A DNA stretch of 64,000 nt from Pseudonocardia sp. 73-21 (GTDB lineage: Bacteria > Actinomycetota > Actinomycetes > Mycobacteriales > Pseudonocardiaceae). Numbering within the stretch: the first letter of the stretch is position 1; every line of letters begins with the position of its first letter. Shown piece after piece: positions 1 through 8,793 of the stretch. The stretch covers positions 34,353 through 98,352 of the forward strand of contig NZ_MKVV01000057.1 in assembly GCF_001899645.1 (NCBI RefSeq), in the 5' to 3' direction. Under the pieces are notes generated by a model. That model was given only the letters and a program-made list of their open reading frames with translations. It had not been told where the DNA came from and did no database searches. The translations under genes were made by a program, and so were the position numbers.

Positions 1-68
1 TCGCAGAGTCAACAAGACGGACACGCACGGACCAGCGACGGGCCGTGGGCCCCGCCACGCTGATGCGC

Positions 69-1097
69 ATGAGCATCGACCACCCCCGGTTCCGCGCCGC
101 CGCCGTCCAGGCCGCGCCCGCCTTCCTCGACCTCGACGCCGGCGTGGACAAGGCGATCGCCCTCATCGCCGAGGCCGCCGCGAACGGCGCGAAGCTGATC
201 GGCTTCCCCGAGACCTGGCTGCCCGGCTACCCCTGGTTCATCTGGCTCGACTCCCCGGCGTGGGGCATGCAGTTCGTGCAGCGCTACCACGACAACTCGC
301 TGGTCTACGGCTCGCGCCACGCCGACCGCCTCGCCGCCGCGGCCCGCGAGCACGCGATCACCGTCGTCATGGGCATCTCCGAGCGCCAGGCCGGCAGCCT
401 CTACATCGCGCAGTGGATCATCGGCCCCGACGGCGAGACGATCGCCCGGCGCCGCAAGCTCAAGCCGACCCACGTGGAGCGCACGGTGTTCGGCGAGGGC
501 GACGGCTCCGACCTGTCGGTCTACCCGACGCCGCTGGGCCGCATCGGCGGACTCTGCTGCTGGGAGCACCTGCAGCCGCTGTCCAAGTACGCCATGTACG
601 CCCAGGACGAGCAGGTGCACGTCGGCGCGTGGCCGAGCTTCTCGCTCTACGTCGGCGGCGCGTACGCGCTCGGTCCGGAGGTCAACACCTCGGCCAGCCG
701 CGTCTACGCCGTCGAGGGTCAGTGCTTCGTGCTGGCCCCGTGCGCCACGGTCTCCCCGGAGATGGTGGAGCTGATGTGCACCGACGACACCAAGCGCGCG
801 CTGCTGCAGCCCGGCGGCGGCCACGCCCGCATCTTCGCCCCCGACGGGCAGGAGATCGCCGAGGCGCTCGCGCCGGACGTCGAGGGCATCCTCTACGCCG
901 ACCTCGACCTCGGCATGATCTCGCTGGCCAAGGCCGCGGCGGATCCGTCGGGCCACTACTCCCGCCCCGACGTCACGCGCCTGCTGCTCAACAAGACCCC
1001 CGGCGACCGCGTGGTGCCGTTCTCCGCCCCGGGCGTCGAGATCGAGGGTGACATCGTGGCCACATCAGCAGGAGCGATGGCCGACATCAGGAGATAG
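69..1097 (+). CDS. Nitrilase (carbon-nitrogen hydrolase superfamily)
   Basis: Predicted cytosolic nitrilase that hydrolyses an organic nitrile to a carboxylic acid and ammonia. The catalytic triad is visible: Glu48 in FPETW, Lys132 in KLKPTH, and Cys164 in the GLCCWEH nucleophile motif. CWEH is typical of true nitrilases rather than amidases. The length (342 aa) is normal for the family. ATG at 69 gives a natural N-terminus; in-frame GTG 45 and ATG 63 are alternatives and no strong ribosome site decides between them. An SDR gene follows 38 bases downstream on the same strand, so co-transcription is likely. The substrate cannot be read from the sequence. Confidence 0.9.
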   Translation: MSIDHPRFRAAAVQAAPAFLDLDAGVDKAIALIAEAAANGAKLIGFPETWLPGYPWFIWLDSPAWGMQFVQRYHDNSLVYGSRHADRLAAAAREHAITVVMGISERQAGSLYIAQWIIGPDGETIARRRKLKPTHVERTVFGEGDGSDLSVYPTPLGRIGGLCCWEHLQPLSKYAMYAQDEQVHVGAWPSFSLYVGGAYALGPEVNTSASRVYAVEGQCFVLAPCATVSPEMVELMCTDDTKRALLQPGGGHARIFAPDGQEIAEALAPDVEGILYADLDLGMISLAKAAADPSGHYSRPDVTRLLLNKTPGDRVVPFSAPGVEIEGDIVATSAGAMADIRR

Positions 1098-1135
1098 CTC
1101 TTCCTGATCCCGGCGCCGGGAGCGAGGGTGGGCAC

Positions 1136-1873
1136 GTGGACCTCCGATTCGACGGCCGCGTCGTGCTCGTCACCGGCGCCGGGCAGGGGCAGGGGGCGGC
1201 GTTCGCGCGCCGCCTGGCGGCCGAGGGCGCCACGACGATCGGCCTCGACGTCACGCCGGAGCCGGTCGAGGAGCTGCCCGGCGTCGACTACCGGCAGCTC
1301 GACGTCACCGACGCGCAGGCCTGGAAGGACCTCGACCTCGACCGCGTCGACGGCCTGGTCTGCAACGCCGGCATCACCTGGCGGGCCCGCCTCGGTGACG
1401 TCGACCCGGCCGGTCTCGCCCGGGTCCACGAGATCAAAGTGACGGGCACGGTGCTGGGCATCCAGACCGTCACCCCGCTGATGACCGCCGGCGGCGCGAT
1501 CGTGGTCATCGGGTCGGTGGCCGCGCTGTCCGGGCACTACCCGCTGGCCTACACGGCCAGCAAGTGGGCCCTGCGCGGCGTGGCCAAGGCGGCCTCGCTG
1601 GAGCTGGGGCCGCGCCGGATCCGCGTCAACACCGTGCACCCCGGCTTCATCGCGACGCCCATGACCGCGTCGGCGCCGCCGGAGTTCCGGGCGAGCAACC
1701 TGGCCGAGACGCCGCTGGGCCGCCTGGGCACCGTCGAGGACATCGTGCCGATCGTGACGTTCCTGCTGTCGGACGACGCCTCGTACATCACCGGCGCGGA
1801 GATCGCCGTGGACGGCGGGATGAGCGCGCACGGCGGCGTCAAGTCCATCAGCGACGCCCTGCGCTCCACATGA
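1136..1873 (+). CDS. Short-chain dehydrogenase/reductase
   Basis: Classical SDR of 245 aa that should oxidise or reduce an alcohol/ketone with NAD(P). The glycine-rich cofactor motif TGAGQGQG is at residues 13-20, NAG is near residue 77, and the catalytic set is Ser127, Tyr139 and Lys143 in YTASK. The C-terminal part has the usual TGAEIAVDGG tail motif. The protein resembles actinobacterial hydroxysteroid/glucose-type dehydrogenases, but the substrate is unknown. GTG 1136 is the first start that keeps the complete Rossmann strand. It lies just downstream of the nitrilase gene and may process its product, which is inference. Confidence 0.9.
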   Translation: MDLRFDGRVVLVTGAGQGQGAAFARRLAAEGATTIGLDVTPEPVEELPGVDYRQLDVTDAQAWKDLDLDRVDGLVCNAGITWRARLGDVDPAGLARVHEIKVTGTVLGIQTVTPLMTAGGAIVVIGSVAALSGHYPLAYTASKWALRGVAKAASLELGPRRIRVNTVHPGFIATPMTASAPPEFRASNLAETPLGRLGTVEDIVPIVTFLLSDDASYITGAEIAVDGGMSAHGGVKSISDALRST

Positions 1874-1907
1874 GCCGCGCCGGCGCGCAGCGGCTAGATT
1901 CGGCTCC

Positions 1908-3188
1908 GTGCCTGTCGAACTGCCCACAGTCGATCTCCACAGGGCGACGCTGGCCAACGGCCTGCGCGTCCTGATCGTCCCGGATCCTGCAACGCCCGTC
2001 GTCGGGGTCGCCGTGCACGTCGACGTCGGCTTCCGCTCCGAGCCGGAGGGGCGCACGGGCTTCGCGCACCTCTTCGAGCACCTGATGTTCCAGGGCAGCG
2101 AGAGCCTGGAGAAGCTCGCGCACTTCCGGCACGTCCAGAGCTCGGGCGGGGTCTTCAACGGCTCCACCCACCAGGACTACACCGACTACTTCGAGATCCT
2201 CCCGGCCGCCGCGCTCGAGCGCGCGCTGTTCCTGGAGGCCGACCGGCTGCGCGCACCCACCCTCAGTGTCGAGAACCTCCGCAACCAGGTGGACGTCGTC
2301 AAGGAGGAGATCCGGCTCAACGTCCTGAACCGGCCCTACGGCGGGTTCCCCTGGATCCTGCTGCCGCCCGTTCTCTACGACACGTTCCCCAACGCGCACA
2401 ACGGCTACGGCGACTTCTCCGAGCTGGAGCAGGCCTCGCTGGAGGACGCGGCGTCGTTCTTCGACACCTTCTACGCGCCGGGCAACGCGCAGGTGACCGT
2501 GGCCGGCTACCTCGACGTCGACGAGACGCTGCGGCTCGTCGAGAAGCACTTCGGCGACATCCCGGCCCGGCCCACACCGGTGCGGCCGTCGTTCGCGGAG
2601 CCGATCCCGGGCGCCGAGCGCCGCCGGTCGGTGACCGACGCGCACGCCCCGATGCCCGCGCTCGCCATCGGCTACCGCCTGCCCGACCCGGCCACCGACC
2701 TCGACGGGTACCTCGGCCACGCCCTGCTGGGCTCGGTGCTCGGCGACGGCGAGGCCGCCCGCCTGGAGCGGGGGCTCGCGCAGACGGGGCTGGTCACCGA
2801 CATCTCCGCCAGTGCCGGGCTGATGGGCCCGCTGGACGCCCGCGACCCCGACACGTTCACGATCACGGCGGTGCACCCGGCCGAGATCGACGCGGACCGC
2901 GTGCTCGCCGCCGTCGACGAGGAGCTGGACAAGCTCGCCGCCACCGGCCCCACGGCCGACGAGCTCGCCCGTCAGGTGGCCCGCTGGTCGGCGGGCCTGC
3001 ACCAGGAGAACGACCGCGTCATGTACCGGATGCTGGGTCTCGGCGCCCGCGAGCTGCTCTACGGCCGGGCCGAGATCGGCGTCGAGCTGCCGGAGCGGCT
3101 CGCCGCCGTCACGCCGGCGCAGGTGCAGGCCGCGGCGGCCACCCTCCGCGGCTCGGGGCGCGGCGTGCTGCTGGTGGAGCCGTCATGA
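1908..3188 (+). CDS. M16 family zinc metallopeptidase (active subunit)
   Basis: Pitrilysin/insulinase-type peptidase of 426 aa. The inverted zinc motif HLFEH is at residues 54-58 and the distal glutamate ligand falls in the KEEIR segment near residue 134, the expected distance away. No signal peptide is obvious, so a cytosolic role in peptide or leader cleavage is likely. The next gene encodes a second M16 protein without the zinc motif, the usual active/inactive two-subunit arrangement seen in mitochondrial-processing-peptidase-like bacterial pairs. GTG 1908 places the conserved TLANGLRV strand at the correct N-terminal position. The substrate is unknown. Confidence 0.93.
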   Translation: MPVELPTVDLHRATLANGLRVLIVPDPATPVVGVAVHVDVGFRSEPEGRTGFAHLFEHLMFQGSESLEKLAHFRHVQSSGGVFNGSTHQDYTDYFEILPAAALERALFLEADRLRAPTLSVENLRNQVDVVKEEIRLNVLNRPYGGFPWILLPPVLYDTFPNAHNGYGDFSELEQASLEDAASFFDTFYAPGNAQVTVAGYLDVDETLRLVEKHFGDIPARPTPVRPSFAEPIPGAERRRSVTDAHAPMPALAIGYRLPDPATDLDGYLGHALLGSVLGDGEAARLERGLAQTGLVTDISASAGLMGPLDARDPDTFTITAVHPAEIDADRVLAAVDEELDKLAATGPTADELARQVARWSAGLHQENDRVMYRMLGLGARELLYGRAEIGVELPERLAAVTPAQVQAAAATLRGSGRGVLLVEPS

Positions 3189-3264
3189 GCAGCGGCTCCG
3201 CCGCCCGTGCGCGGATATCCGTGCCGGAGCACCGTTTTCCGCGCACGACCCCTGGAGGGCTCCG

Positions 3265-4620
3265 ATGACCCGCTCCGCCGAGGAGATCGGCCGCACCGAG
3301 GCTGGGCCGCGGGAGCTGCCGCCGCTCGGCCCCACCCGTGACGTGCCGCTGCCCGACGTCGAGGACCGCACGCTCCCCAACGGCCTGCGCGTGCTCGCCG
3401 CCCACCGCCCCGGCGTGCCGATGGTGGAGCTGCGGCTGCGCGTGCCGTTCGCGGGGGAGGCGCCCGGGCACCCCGCCGTCGCCGAGCTCCTGTCGGCCAC
3501 CCTGCTCACCGGCACGCCCACCCGCGACCGGGTCGAGATCGACGACGCGCTGGCCGCCGTCGGCGCCGACCTCGGCGTCAGCGTCGACCCGGAACGCTTG
3601 ATGATAACCGGCTCCGGCCTGTCCGACGGGCTCGCCGACGTGTTGGGCGTGCTCGCCGACGTTCTCACCGCGGCCACGCATCCCGACGACGAGGTCGCCC
3701 GCGAGCGCGAGCGGCTCGTCGAGCGGATCTCCGTGGCGCGGGCGCAACCGCGCACGATCGCGCGGGCGGCGTTGCAGCGCAAGCGTTTCGGTGATCACCC
3801 GATCACCCGCGAGATGCCGACGGGGGAGGCGGTCGCGGCCGTCACCGCCGAGGAGGTACGGGCTCTGCAGACCACCGCGCTCGTACCGCGGGGCTCGATC
3901 CTGACCCTCGTCGGCGACATCGACACCGGTGCCGCGATCGCCGAGGTCGAGAAGCAGCTCGCCGCCTGGACGTCCGAGCACGCCGCCGTCGAGATGTCCC
4001 CGCCGCCGCCGGTGCCCCCGGGCGACCTGGAGCTGGTGCACCGGCCCGGTTCGGTGCAGTCGCAGCTGCGGCTCACCGCGCCCGCCGTGCGCCGCGACCA
4101 CCCGGACTACGCCGCGTTCCAGCTGGCCAACCTGGTCTTCGGCGGCTACTTCTCCTCGCGCTGGATGGAGAACATCCGCGAGGACAAGGGCTACACCTAC
4201 GGCGCCCACTCCGGCATCGAGTTCATCCCCGGCGGCGCGCTGCTCGGGGTGGACACCGACGTCGCCAGCGACGTCACCGCCGCCGCGCTGCTGGAGACCC
4301 GCTACGAGCTGGGCCGGCTCACGGCGGTGCCGCCCACGGCCGAGGAGGTCGACGCGGCGCGCGCCTACTCCATCGGCTCGCTGCTGATCTCGCTCGACAA
4401 CCAGGGCGGGCTCGCGTCGACGATCACGGCGATGGCGGCCGACGGGCTCGACATCGACTGGGTGCGGTCCCATCCCGCGCGGCTGGAGGCGGTCACCGTC
4501 GAGCAGGTGGCGGCCGCGGCCCTGACGTACTTCGCACCCACTGCGTTCACGGGGGTGGTCGTCGGCGACGCCGACGTCATCGGTGCCGGCGTGCGGGCCC
4601 TGGGGGGAATCGCGTCGTGA
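3265..4620 (+). CDS. M16 family peptidase-like protein, non-catalytic partner
   Basis: An M16-fold protein of 451 aa that lacks HxxEH; the equivalent segment reads HPAVAELLS. It does keep the C-terminal Arg/Tyr substrate-clamp region (RWMENIREDKGYTYG near residue 300), which in two-subunit M16 enzymes is supplied by the inactive partner. It should therefore pair with the active subunit encoded 76 bases upstream. ATG 3265 is preceded by a good GGAGGG ribosome site. Its stop overlaps the GTG of nudC (GTGA), so the three genes are probably one translationally coupled operon. Confidence 0.92.
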   Translation: MTRSAEEIGRTEAGPRELPPLGPTRDVPLPDVEDRTLPNGLRVLAAHRPGVPMVELRLRVPFAGEAPGHPAVAELLSATLLTGTPTRDRVEIDDALAAVGADLGVSVDPERLMITGSGLSDGLADVLGVLADVLTAATHPDDEVARERERLVERISVARAQPRTIARAALQRKRFGDHPITREMPTGEAVAAVTAEEVRALQTTALVPRGSILTLVGDIDTGAAIAEVEKQLAAWTSEHAAVEMSPPPPVPPGDLELVHRPGSVQSQLRLTAPAVRRDHPDYAAFQLANLVFGGYFSSRWMENIREDKGYTYGAHSGIEFIPGGALLGVDTDVASDVTAAALLETRYELGRLTAVPPTAEEVDAARAYSIGSLLISLDNQGGLASTITAMAADGLDIDWVRSHPARLEAVTVEQVAAAALTYFAPTAFTGVVVGDADVIGAGVRALGGIAS

Positions 4621-5606
4621 CCGACTTCCAGCTGCTCGTCCCCCCCATGCTCTCGCGCGCGGCGACCTTCCGCGACGAGACGCTGCGCACCGACCTGGCC
4701 CGTCAGGAGGCGGGCTGGCCGACCGCGCGGCTCGTCGTCGTCGACGACCAGGGCCGCACGCCCGTCGACTGGGACACTCCCACCGGCGGGTTCGACTCCG
4801 GCGACGCCGCGAGCTGGGACGTCGCGAAGGGCGCCGGGGCCACGCTGAAGACGCGCGCCACCACGGGCACGACCCCCACCGAGGGCGCGGTCCTGCTCGG
4901 CGAGAGCGAGGGCGTGGCGTACTGGGCGGTCCGCGGCCGTCCCGACCTGGTGGCGGGCGACGACCCGTCCGAGTGGGCCGACCTGCGGATGACGGGCACC
5001 GCGCTCGACGCCCTGGGGGCCGGCCTGTTCACCACCGCCGTGGCCGTCCTGAACTGGCACGACGCCGCACAGTTCTGCGCCCGTGACGGCTCGCCGACCC
5101 GCGTCGCCAACGCCGGCTGGCACCGGCACTGCGAGGCGGCGGGCCACGAGGAGTACCCGCGCACCGACCCGGCGGTGATCTGCCTGGTGCACGACGGCGG
5201 CGACCGGATCTTGCTCGCGCGCCAGCCGTCGTGGCCGGAGGGCCGGTTCACGGTGCTCGCGGGCTTCGTCGAGGGCGGCGAGTCGCTGGAGGCGTGCGTG
5301 GAGCGGGAGATCCACGAGGAGGTCGGCGTCCACGTCACCGACATCCGCTACCTCGGCAGCCAGGCCTGGCCGTTCCCGCGCAGCCTGATGGTGGCCTTCC
5401 ACGCGGTGGCCGACCCCGAGCAGCCGCTCGTGCCGGCGGACGGCGAGATCGCCGAGGCGATGTGGGTGACGCGGACCGAGCTCCGTGCCGCCCTGGACCG
5501 CGGGGACTGGGGCGGCCGGGCCGGGCCGGGGGAGCGCCTGCTGCTCCTCCCCGGCAAGGTCAGCATCGCCCGCTCGATGGTGGAGAGCTGGGCCGCTCTG
5601 GACTGA
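4617..5606 (+). CDS. nudC: NAD(+) diphosphatase / RNA deNADding Nudix hydrolase
   Basis: NudC-type Nudix hydrolase of 329 aa that cleaves NAD(H) to NMN(H) and AMP and, in characterised homologues, removes NAD caps from RNA. A complete Nudix box is visible (GFVEGG, then CVEREIHEEVGV) and is followed by the NudC signature SQAWPFPRS. The zinc-ribbon region is degenerate: only one cysteine of each expected pair survives (CARDG and HCEAAG), so zinc binding is doubtful. The GTG start overlaps the stop of the M16 partner gene. The convergent mycoredoxin and then uvrD2 follow, as in mycobacteria. Confidence 0.93.
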   Translation: MTDFQLLVPPMLSRAATFRDETLRTDLARQEAGWPTARLVVVDDQGRTPVDWDTPTGGFDSGDAASWDVAKGAGATLKTRATTGTTPTEGAVLLGESEGVAYWAVRGRPDLVAGDDPSEWADLRMTGTALDALGAGLFTTAVAVLNWHDAAQFCARDGSPTRVANAGWHRHCEAAGHEEYPRTDPAVICLVHDGGDRILLARQPSWPEGRFTVLAGFVEGGESLEACVEREIHEEVGVHVTDIRYLGSQAWPFPRSLMVAFHAVADPEQPLVPADGEIAEAMWVTRTELRAALDRGDWGGRAGPGERLLLLPGKVSIARSMVESWAALD

Positions 5607-5617
5607 CGATGTGGGGG

Positions 5618-5857
5618 CTACGCCACCAGCTCGACCTGCACGTCGCGGAGGCTCGGGTTCGTCTTCGTGCTCCCGTCGGCGAACTTGATCACCGGCACCG
5701 TCTGGTTGCCGCCGTTCACGCCCTCCACGAACGTCGCGGCGTCCGGGTTGCGCTCGATGTCGATCTCGTCGTAGGAGATGCCGGCCTGGTCGAGCTGGAG
5801 CTTGAGACGGCGGCAGAAGCCGCACCACGTGGTCGAGTACATCGTCACCTGAGCCAT
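5618..5857 (-). CDS. mrx1: Mycoredoxin (glutaredoxin-like)
   Basis: A 79-residue glutaredoxin-fold protein with the redox motif TWCGFC near residues 10-15, a cis-proline TVP motif and a [10 protein letters not shown] strand. Mycoredoxins use mycothiol to reduce mixed disulfides on proteins. The size, the CGFC-type active site (CGYC in mycobacteria) and the position between nudC and uvrD2 all match mycoredoxin-1. It is transcribed towards nudC with only 11 bases between the stop codons. Its start region is back to back with uvrD2, so a shared promoter region near 5858-5912 is expected. Confidence 0.93.
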   Translation of the reverse strand: MAQVTMYSTTWCGFCRRLKLQLDQAGISYDEIDIERNPDAATFVEGVNGGNQTVPVIKFADGSTKTNPSLRDVQVELVA

Positions 5858-5912
5858 GCCCAGGTCAACGGCCTCGACCCGAACTGTCTTCCCGGGATGT
5901 CAGGATGGGCCT

Positions 5913-7964
5913 GTGACGTTGCTCGAAGCCCCCGAATCAGGACTCGACGACGAGCAGCTCGCCGCGGTCACCGCCCCCCGGGGCCCGGTGTGCGTCCTGG
6001 CCGGCGCGGGCACGGGCAAGACCCGCACCATCACCCGCCGCATCGGCCACCTCGTGCGCACCGGTCACGTCGCCCCGGGCCAGGTCCTCGCCGTCACGTT
6101 CACGGCGCGGGCCGCGGGGGAGATGCGACTCAGACTGCGTCAAGTGGGCGTGTCCGGTGTGCAGGCGCGAACCTTTCACGCAGCCGCGCTGAGGCAACTG
6201 CGCTACTTCTGGCCCCGCGTCGTCGGTGGCGACCAGTGGCAGCTGCTGGAGGGCAAGCTCCGCGTCGTCGGGCAGGCGGCCGCCCGGCTCAAGGCCGGCA
6301 CCGACGCCGCGTCCCTGCGCGACTTCGCCGGCGAGATCGAGTGGGCCAAGGCCACGCTCGTCACGCCCGAGCAGTACCCGGCCACCGTGGCCCGCCTGCA
6401 CCGCGACACCCCGGGTCCGGCCGAGCAGGTCGCCGCGGTCTACGCCGGGTACGAGGCGCTGAAGAACCGCGCCGAGATGCTCGACTTCGACGACCTGCTG
6501 CTGCACGTCGCCGGGGCGCTGGAGCAGAACGTCGGTGTGGCCGAGGAGTTCCGCGACCGCTACCGCTGCTTCGTCGTCGACGAGTACCAGGACGTCACGC
6601 CTTTGCAGCAGCGCGTGCTCGACGCCTGGCTCGGTGAGCGCGACGACCTCACCGTGGTGGGCGACGCCAACCAGACGATCTACACGTTCGCCGGCGCCAG
6701 CCCGCGCCACCTGCTGGAGTTCCCGCGCCGCTTCCCCGAGGCCACGGTGGTGCGGCTGCAGCGCGACTACCGCTCCACGCCCCAGGTGGTGGCCGCGGCC
6801 AACACGCTGATCGGCGCGGCGCGCGGGCGGGCCGCCGGCACGCGGCTGCAGCTCGTCGGACAGCTCCCGCCCGGCCCGGAGCCCGAGTTCACCGAGCACG
6901 ACGACGAACCAGCCGAGGCCGCCGCCGTCGCGAAGAAGATCAAGCGGATGGTCGCCGACGGCACGCCGGCCGCCGAGATCGCCGTGCTGTTCCGGATCAA
7001 CGCGCAGTCCGAGGTCTACGAGCAGGCGCTCACCGAGGTGGGCGTGCCGTACCAGGTGCGGGGCGGAGAGCGGTTCTTCGCGCGGCCCGAGGTGCGCCGC
7101 GCCATGACGATGATCCGCATCAACAGCCAGGTCCCCGGCCCGCTCGTGGACGTCGTGCGCAAGGTGCTGCTCGTGGTCGGTCTGACGCCCGAGCCGCCCG
7201 GCGGTGCGCAGCAGCGGGCCCAGTGGGAGTCGCTGCTCGCCATCGTCGAGCTCGCCGAGGAACTGCTCGCCGTCGAGCCCGAGGCCGACATGCGCCGCTT
7301 CGCCCAGGAGCTCGAGACGCGTGCCGACGCCGCCCACCCGCCCACCGTGCAGGGCGTCACGCTGGCGTCGCTGCACGCGGCCAAGGGGCTCGAGTGGGAC
7401 GTCGTGTTCCTCGTCGGGCTGGTGGACGGCACGCTGCCCATCCAGCACGCCGACGGCGACGAGGACGCCATCGAGGAGGAGCGCAGGCTGCTCTACGTCG
7501 GCATCACCCGCGCCCGCCGCCGCGTCCTGCTGTCGTGGGCGCTGTCGCGGCAGCCCGGCGGGGCGCGCCGACGCCGGCGCAGCCGGTTCCTCTACGGGCT
7601 GATCCCGGAGCAGCACCCGGCGTCGCGGGTCGCGAATCCGACCGAGCGGGGCGGGTCCAAGCCGCGCTGCCGGATCTGCGGGTCGCCGCTCATCGGCATG
7701 GACGCCATGAAGATGCGCCGCTGCTCCGACTGTCCGTCCGATGTGGATACCGAGCTGCTCGACCGGTTGCGGGAGTGGCGCAGCGGTGAGGCTCGTGACC
7801 AGCAGGTTCCCGCCTACGTCGTGTTCACCGACGCCACGCTCACAGCCATCGCCGAGCACCGCCCGGCCGACCGGGCCGCGCTCGTCGGCATCCCCGGCAT
7901 CGGGGCCCGCAAGCTCGACCGGTACGGCTCCGCGGTGCTCTCGTTGATCACCGAAGCAGACTGA
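5913..7964 (+). CDS. uvrD2: ATP-dependent DNA helicase UvrD2
   Basis: Superfamily 1A 3'-5' DNA helicase of 683 aa. Walker A GAGTGKT is at residues 31-37, the DEYQD Walker B motif is near residue 222, QRDYRST and [14 protein letters not shown] motifs follow, and GITRARRR marks motif VI. The C-terminus carries a four-cysteine module (CRIC and CSDC, about residues 585-606) and then an HRDC domain, the distinctive architecture of mycobacterial UvrD2. GTG 5913 gives a proper N-terminus; an in-frame ATG at 5856 would overlap the divergent mycoredoxin start and is less likely. The whiB7 control region begins immediately downstream. Confidence 0.93.
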   Translation: MTLLEAPESGLDDEQLAAVTAPRGPVCVLAGAGTGKTRTITRRIGHLVRTGHVAPGQVLAVTFTARAAGEMRLRLRQVGVSGVQARTFHAAALRQLRYFWPRVVGGDQWQLLEGKLRVVGQAAARLKAGTDAASLRDFAGEIEWAKATLVTPEQYPATVARLHRDTPGPAEQVAAVYAGYEALKNRAEMLDFDDLLLHVAGALEQNVGVAEEFRDRYRCFVVDEYQDVTPLQQRVLDAWLGERDDLTVVGDANQTIYTFAGASPRHLLEFPRRFPEATVVRLQRDYRSTPQVVAAANTLIGAARGRAAGTRLQLVGQLPPGPEPEFTEHDDEPAEAAAVAKKIKRMVADGTPAAEIAVLFRINAQSEVYEQALTEVGVPYQVRGGERFFARPEVRRAMTMIRINSQVPGPLVDVVRKVLLVVGLTPEPPGGAQQRAQWESLLAIVELAEELLAVEPEADMRRFAQELETRADAAHPPTVQGVTLASLHAAKGLEWDVVFLVGLVDGTLPIQHADGDEDAIEEERRLLYVGITRARRRVLLSWALSRQPGGARRRRRSRFLYGLIPEQHPASRVANPTERGGSKPRCRICGSPLIGMDAMKMRRCSDCPSDVDTELLDRLREWRSGEARDQQVPAYVVFTDATLTAIAEHRPADRAALVGIPGIGARKLDRYGSAVLSLITEAD

Positions 7965-7980
7965 TGCTCGAACTTTCGTG

Positions 7981-8016
7981 AAAATGGGTTGTGCAGCCCG
8001 AAGGGGCGTCTCTAAC
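7981..8016 (+). promoter_or_regulatory. whiB7 promoter with WhiB7-type AT-rich box
   Basis: AAAAT at 7981-7985 is followed by exactly three bases, then TTGTGC (-35 candidate, 7989-7994), a 16-base spacer and TCTAAC (-10 candidate, 8011-8016). Known WhiB7-activated promoters carry a short A/T box three bases upstream of the -35 element, contacted by the WhiB7 AT-hook while WhiB7 is bound to the primary sigma factor. An isolated A-run is rare in this GC-rich sequence. The promoter lies directly after uvrD2 and upstream of the leader ORF, so autoactivation of whiB7 is the natural reading. Confidence 0.75.
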
Positions 8017-8082
8017 CTCACATCTCGACGGACTCACCAGCCCGTTCTCAGCCACGACCGACCTTCGAAGGGGGTGCCTCTG

Positions 8083-8250
8083 ATGATCACGACGACGAAC
8101 CTCACCGCCGGAGCCGTCTACGGCACCCGTCCGTGCGTCGAGTCCGTGGCGCCCATGCACGCATGGAAGCAGCAGCGACCGTTGGCCGTCGGCTTCAACC
8201 AGATCGACAACAGCACAGGTGTGTCCGCACGGAGGCGTCGCCATCTATAG
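8083..8250 (+). CDS. whiB7 leader peptide (upstream ORF)
   Basis: A 55-codon ORF beginning ATG ATC ACG, with an AAGGGGG ribosome site eight bases upstream. The last codons encode Arg-Arg-Arg-Arg-His-Leu and stop at 8248-8250, 24 bases before the terminator stem. The rest of the peptide resembles nothing I know. whiB7 genes in actinobacteria have leader ORFs whose impaired translation (for example by macrolides) allows read-through of a terminator. Position and architecture fit that role, so the peptide sequence itself may matter only through codon choice and RNA folding. An in-frame upstream ATG at 7978 overlaps the promoter and is rejected. Confidence 0.75.
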   Translation: MITTTNLTAGAVYGTRPCVESVAPMHAWKQQRPLAVGFNQIDNSTGVSARRRRHL

Positions 8251-8274
8251 GCGACAGCCACCGGCCCCAGATCG

Positions 8275-8318
8275 AAGGCCGCGGACCCCCTCACCGGGAT
8301 CCGCGGCCTTTTTGTTTG
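8275..8318 (+). terminator. Attenuator terminator in the whiB7 leader
   Basis: A perfect 11-bp stem (AAGGCCGCGGA at 8275-8285 with TCCGCGGCCTT at 8300-8310) can be extended inside by three C-G pairs. It is followed by a T-rich tract, TTTTTGTTTGT. This is a textbook intrinsic terminator, and it lies between the leader ORF and the whiB7 ribosome site (GGAGG, 8341-8345), so it must be read through for whiB7 expression. Confidence 0.88.
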
Positions 8319-8350
8319 TCCTGCCTGACCACATCTCTCAGGAGGTAGTT

Positions 8351-8746
8351 GTGTTAGTCCGATCAGTTCCGTTGGACGGCGGAGCGATCTGTCCCGACCA
8401 GTTCGGCGGCGAATCAGCCGACGGACTGGGATCCCTGCTCGCTCTGCTGGACGGCCCCGATGGGGCACCCCGCGCCGGCCTGGATCTGCCCTGTCGCTCC
8501 GGCGACGCCGACAAGTGGTTCGCCGAGGCTCCTTCCGAGCTGGAGCAGGCCAAGGCCCTGTGCGAGCAGTGCCCGATCCGGGCCGAGTGCCTGGAGGGTG
8601 CGCTGCGGCGTGCGGAGCCGTGGGGGGTCTGGGGTGGAGAGATCTTCGAGCGTGGGGTGGTCATCCCGCGCAAGAGGCCTCGTGGCCGCCCGAGCAAGGC
8701 CGACCTGGCCCGCGACCGCGCCTACGCCGCAGCCGTCTCGGCCTGA
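8351..8746 (+). CDS. whiB7: WhiB7 transcriptional regulator of intrinsic antibiotic resistance
   Basis: Wbl-family [4Fe-4S] protein of 131 aa. The cluster ligands are Cys48, Cys71, Cys74 and Cys80 (LPC, then CEQC and a further Cys). The GVWGG turn is at residues 92-96, and a C-terminal AT-hook RGRPSK at 111-116 is diagnostic of WhiB7 within the family. WhiB7 binds the primary sigma factor and activates efflux and ribosome-protection genes after translation stress. GTG 8351 follows a GGAGG site; the in-frame upstream extension would start inside the terminator. The location beside uvrD2 matches mycobacteria. Confidence 0.93.
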   Translation: MLVRSVPLDGGAICPDQFGGESADGLGSLLALLDGPDGAPRAGLDLPCRSGDADKWFAEAPSELEQAKALCEQCPIRAECLEGALRRAEPWGVWGGEIFERGVVIPRKRPRGRPSKADLARDRAYAAAVSA

Positions 8747-8793
8747 ACCACCCGTGGGCTCCGTGAGAGCCCTCCGACCCCAAGGAGATCCCG

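Noticed and set aside
7978..8082. N-terminal extension of the leader ORF to 7978
   Set aside because: It would overlap the promoter's AT-box and -35 and lacks a ribosome site.
8219..8350. Longer whiB7 start upstream of 8351
   Set aside because: The in-frame extension would begin in the leader ORF and pass through the terminator hairpin; the GGAGG site fits GTG 8351.
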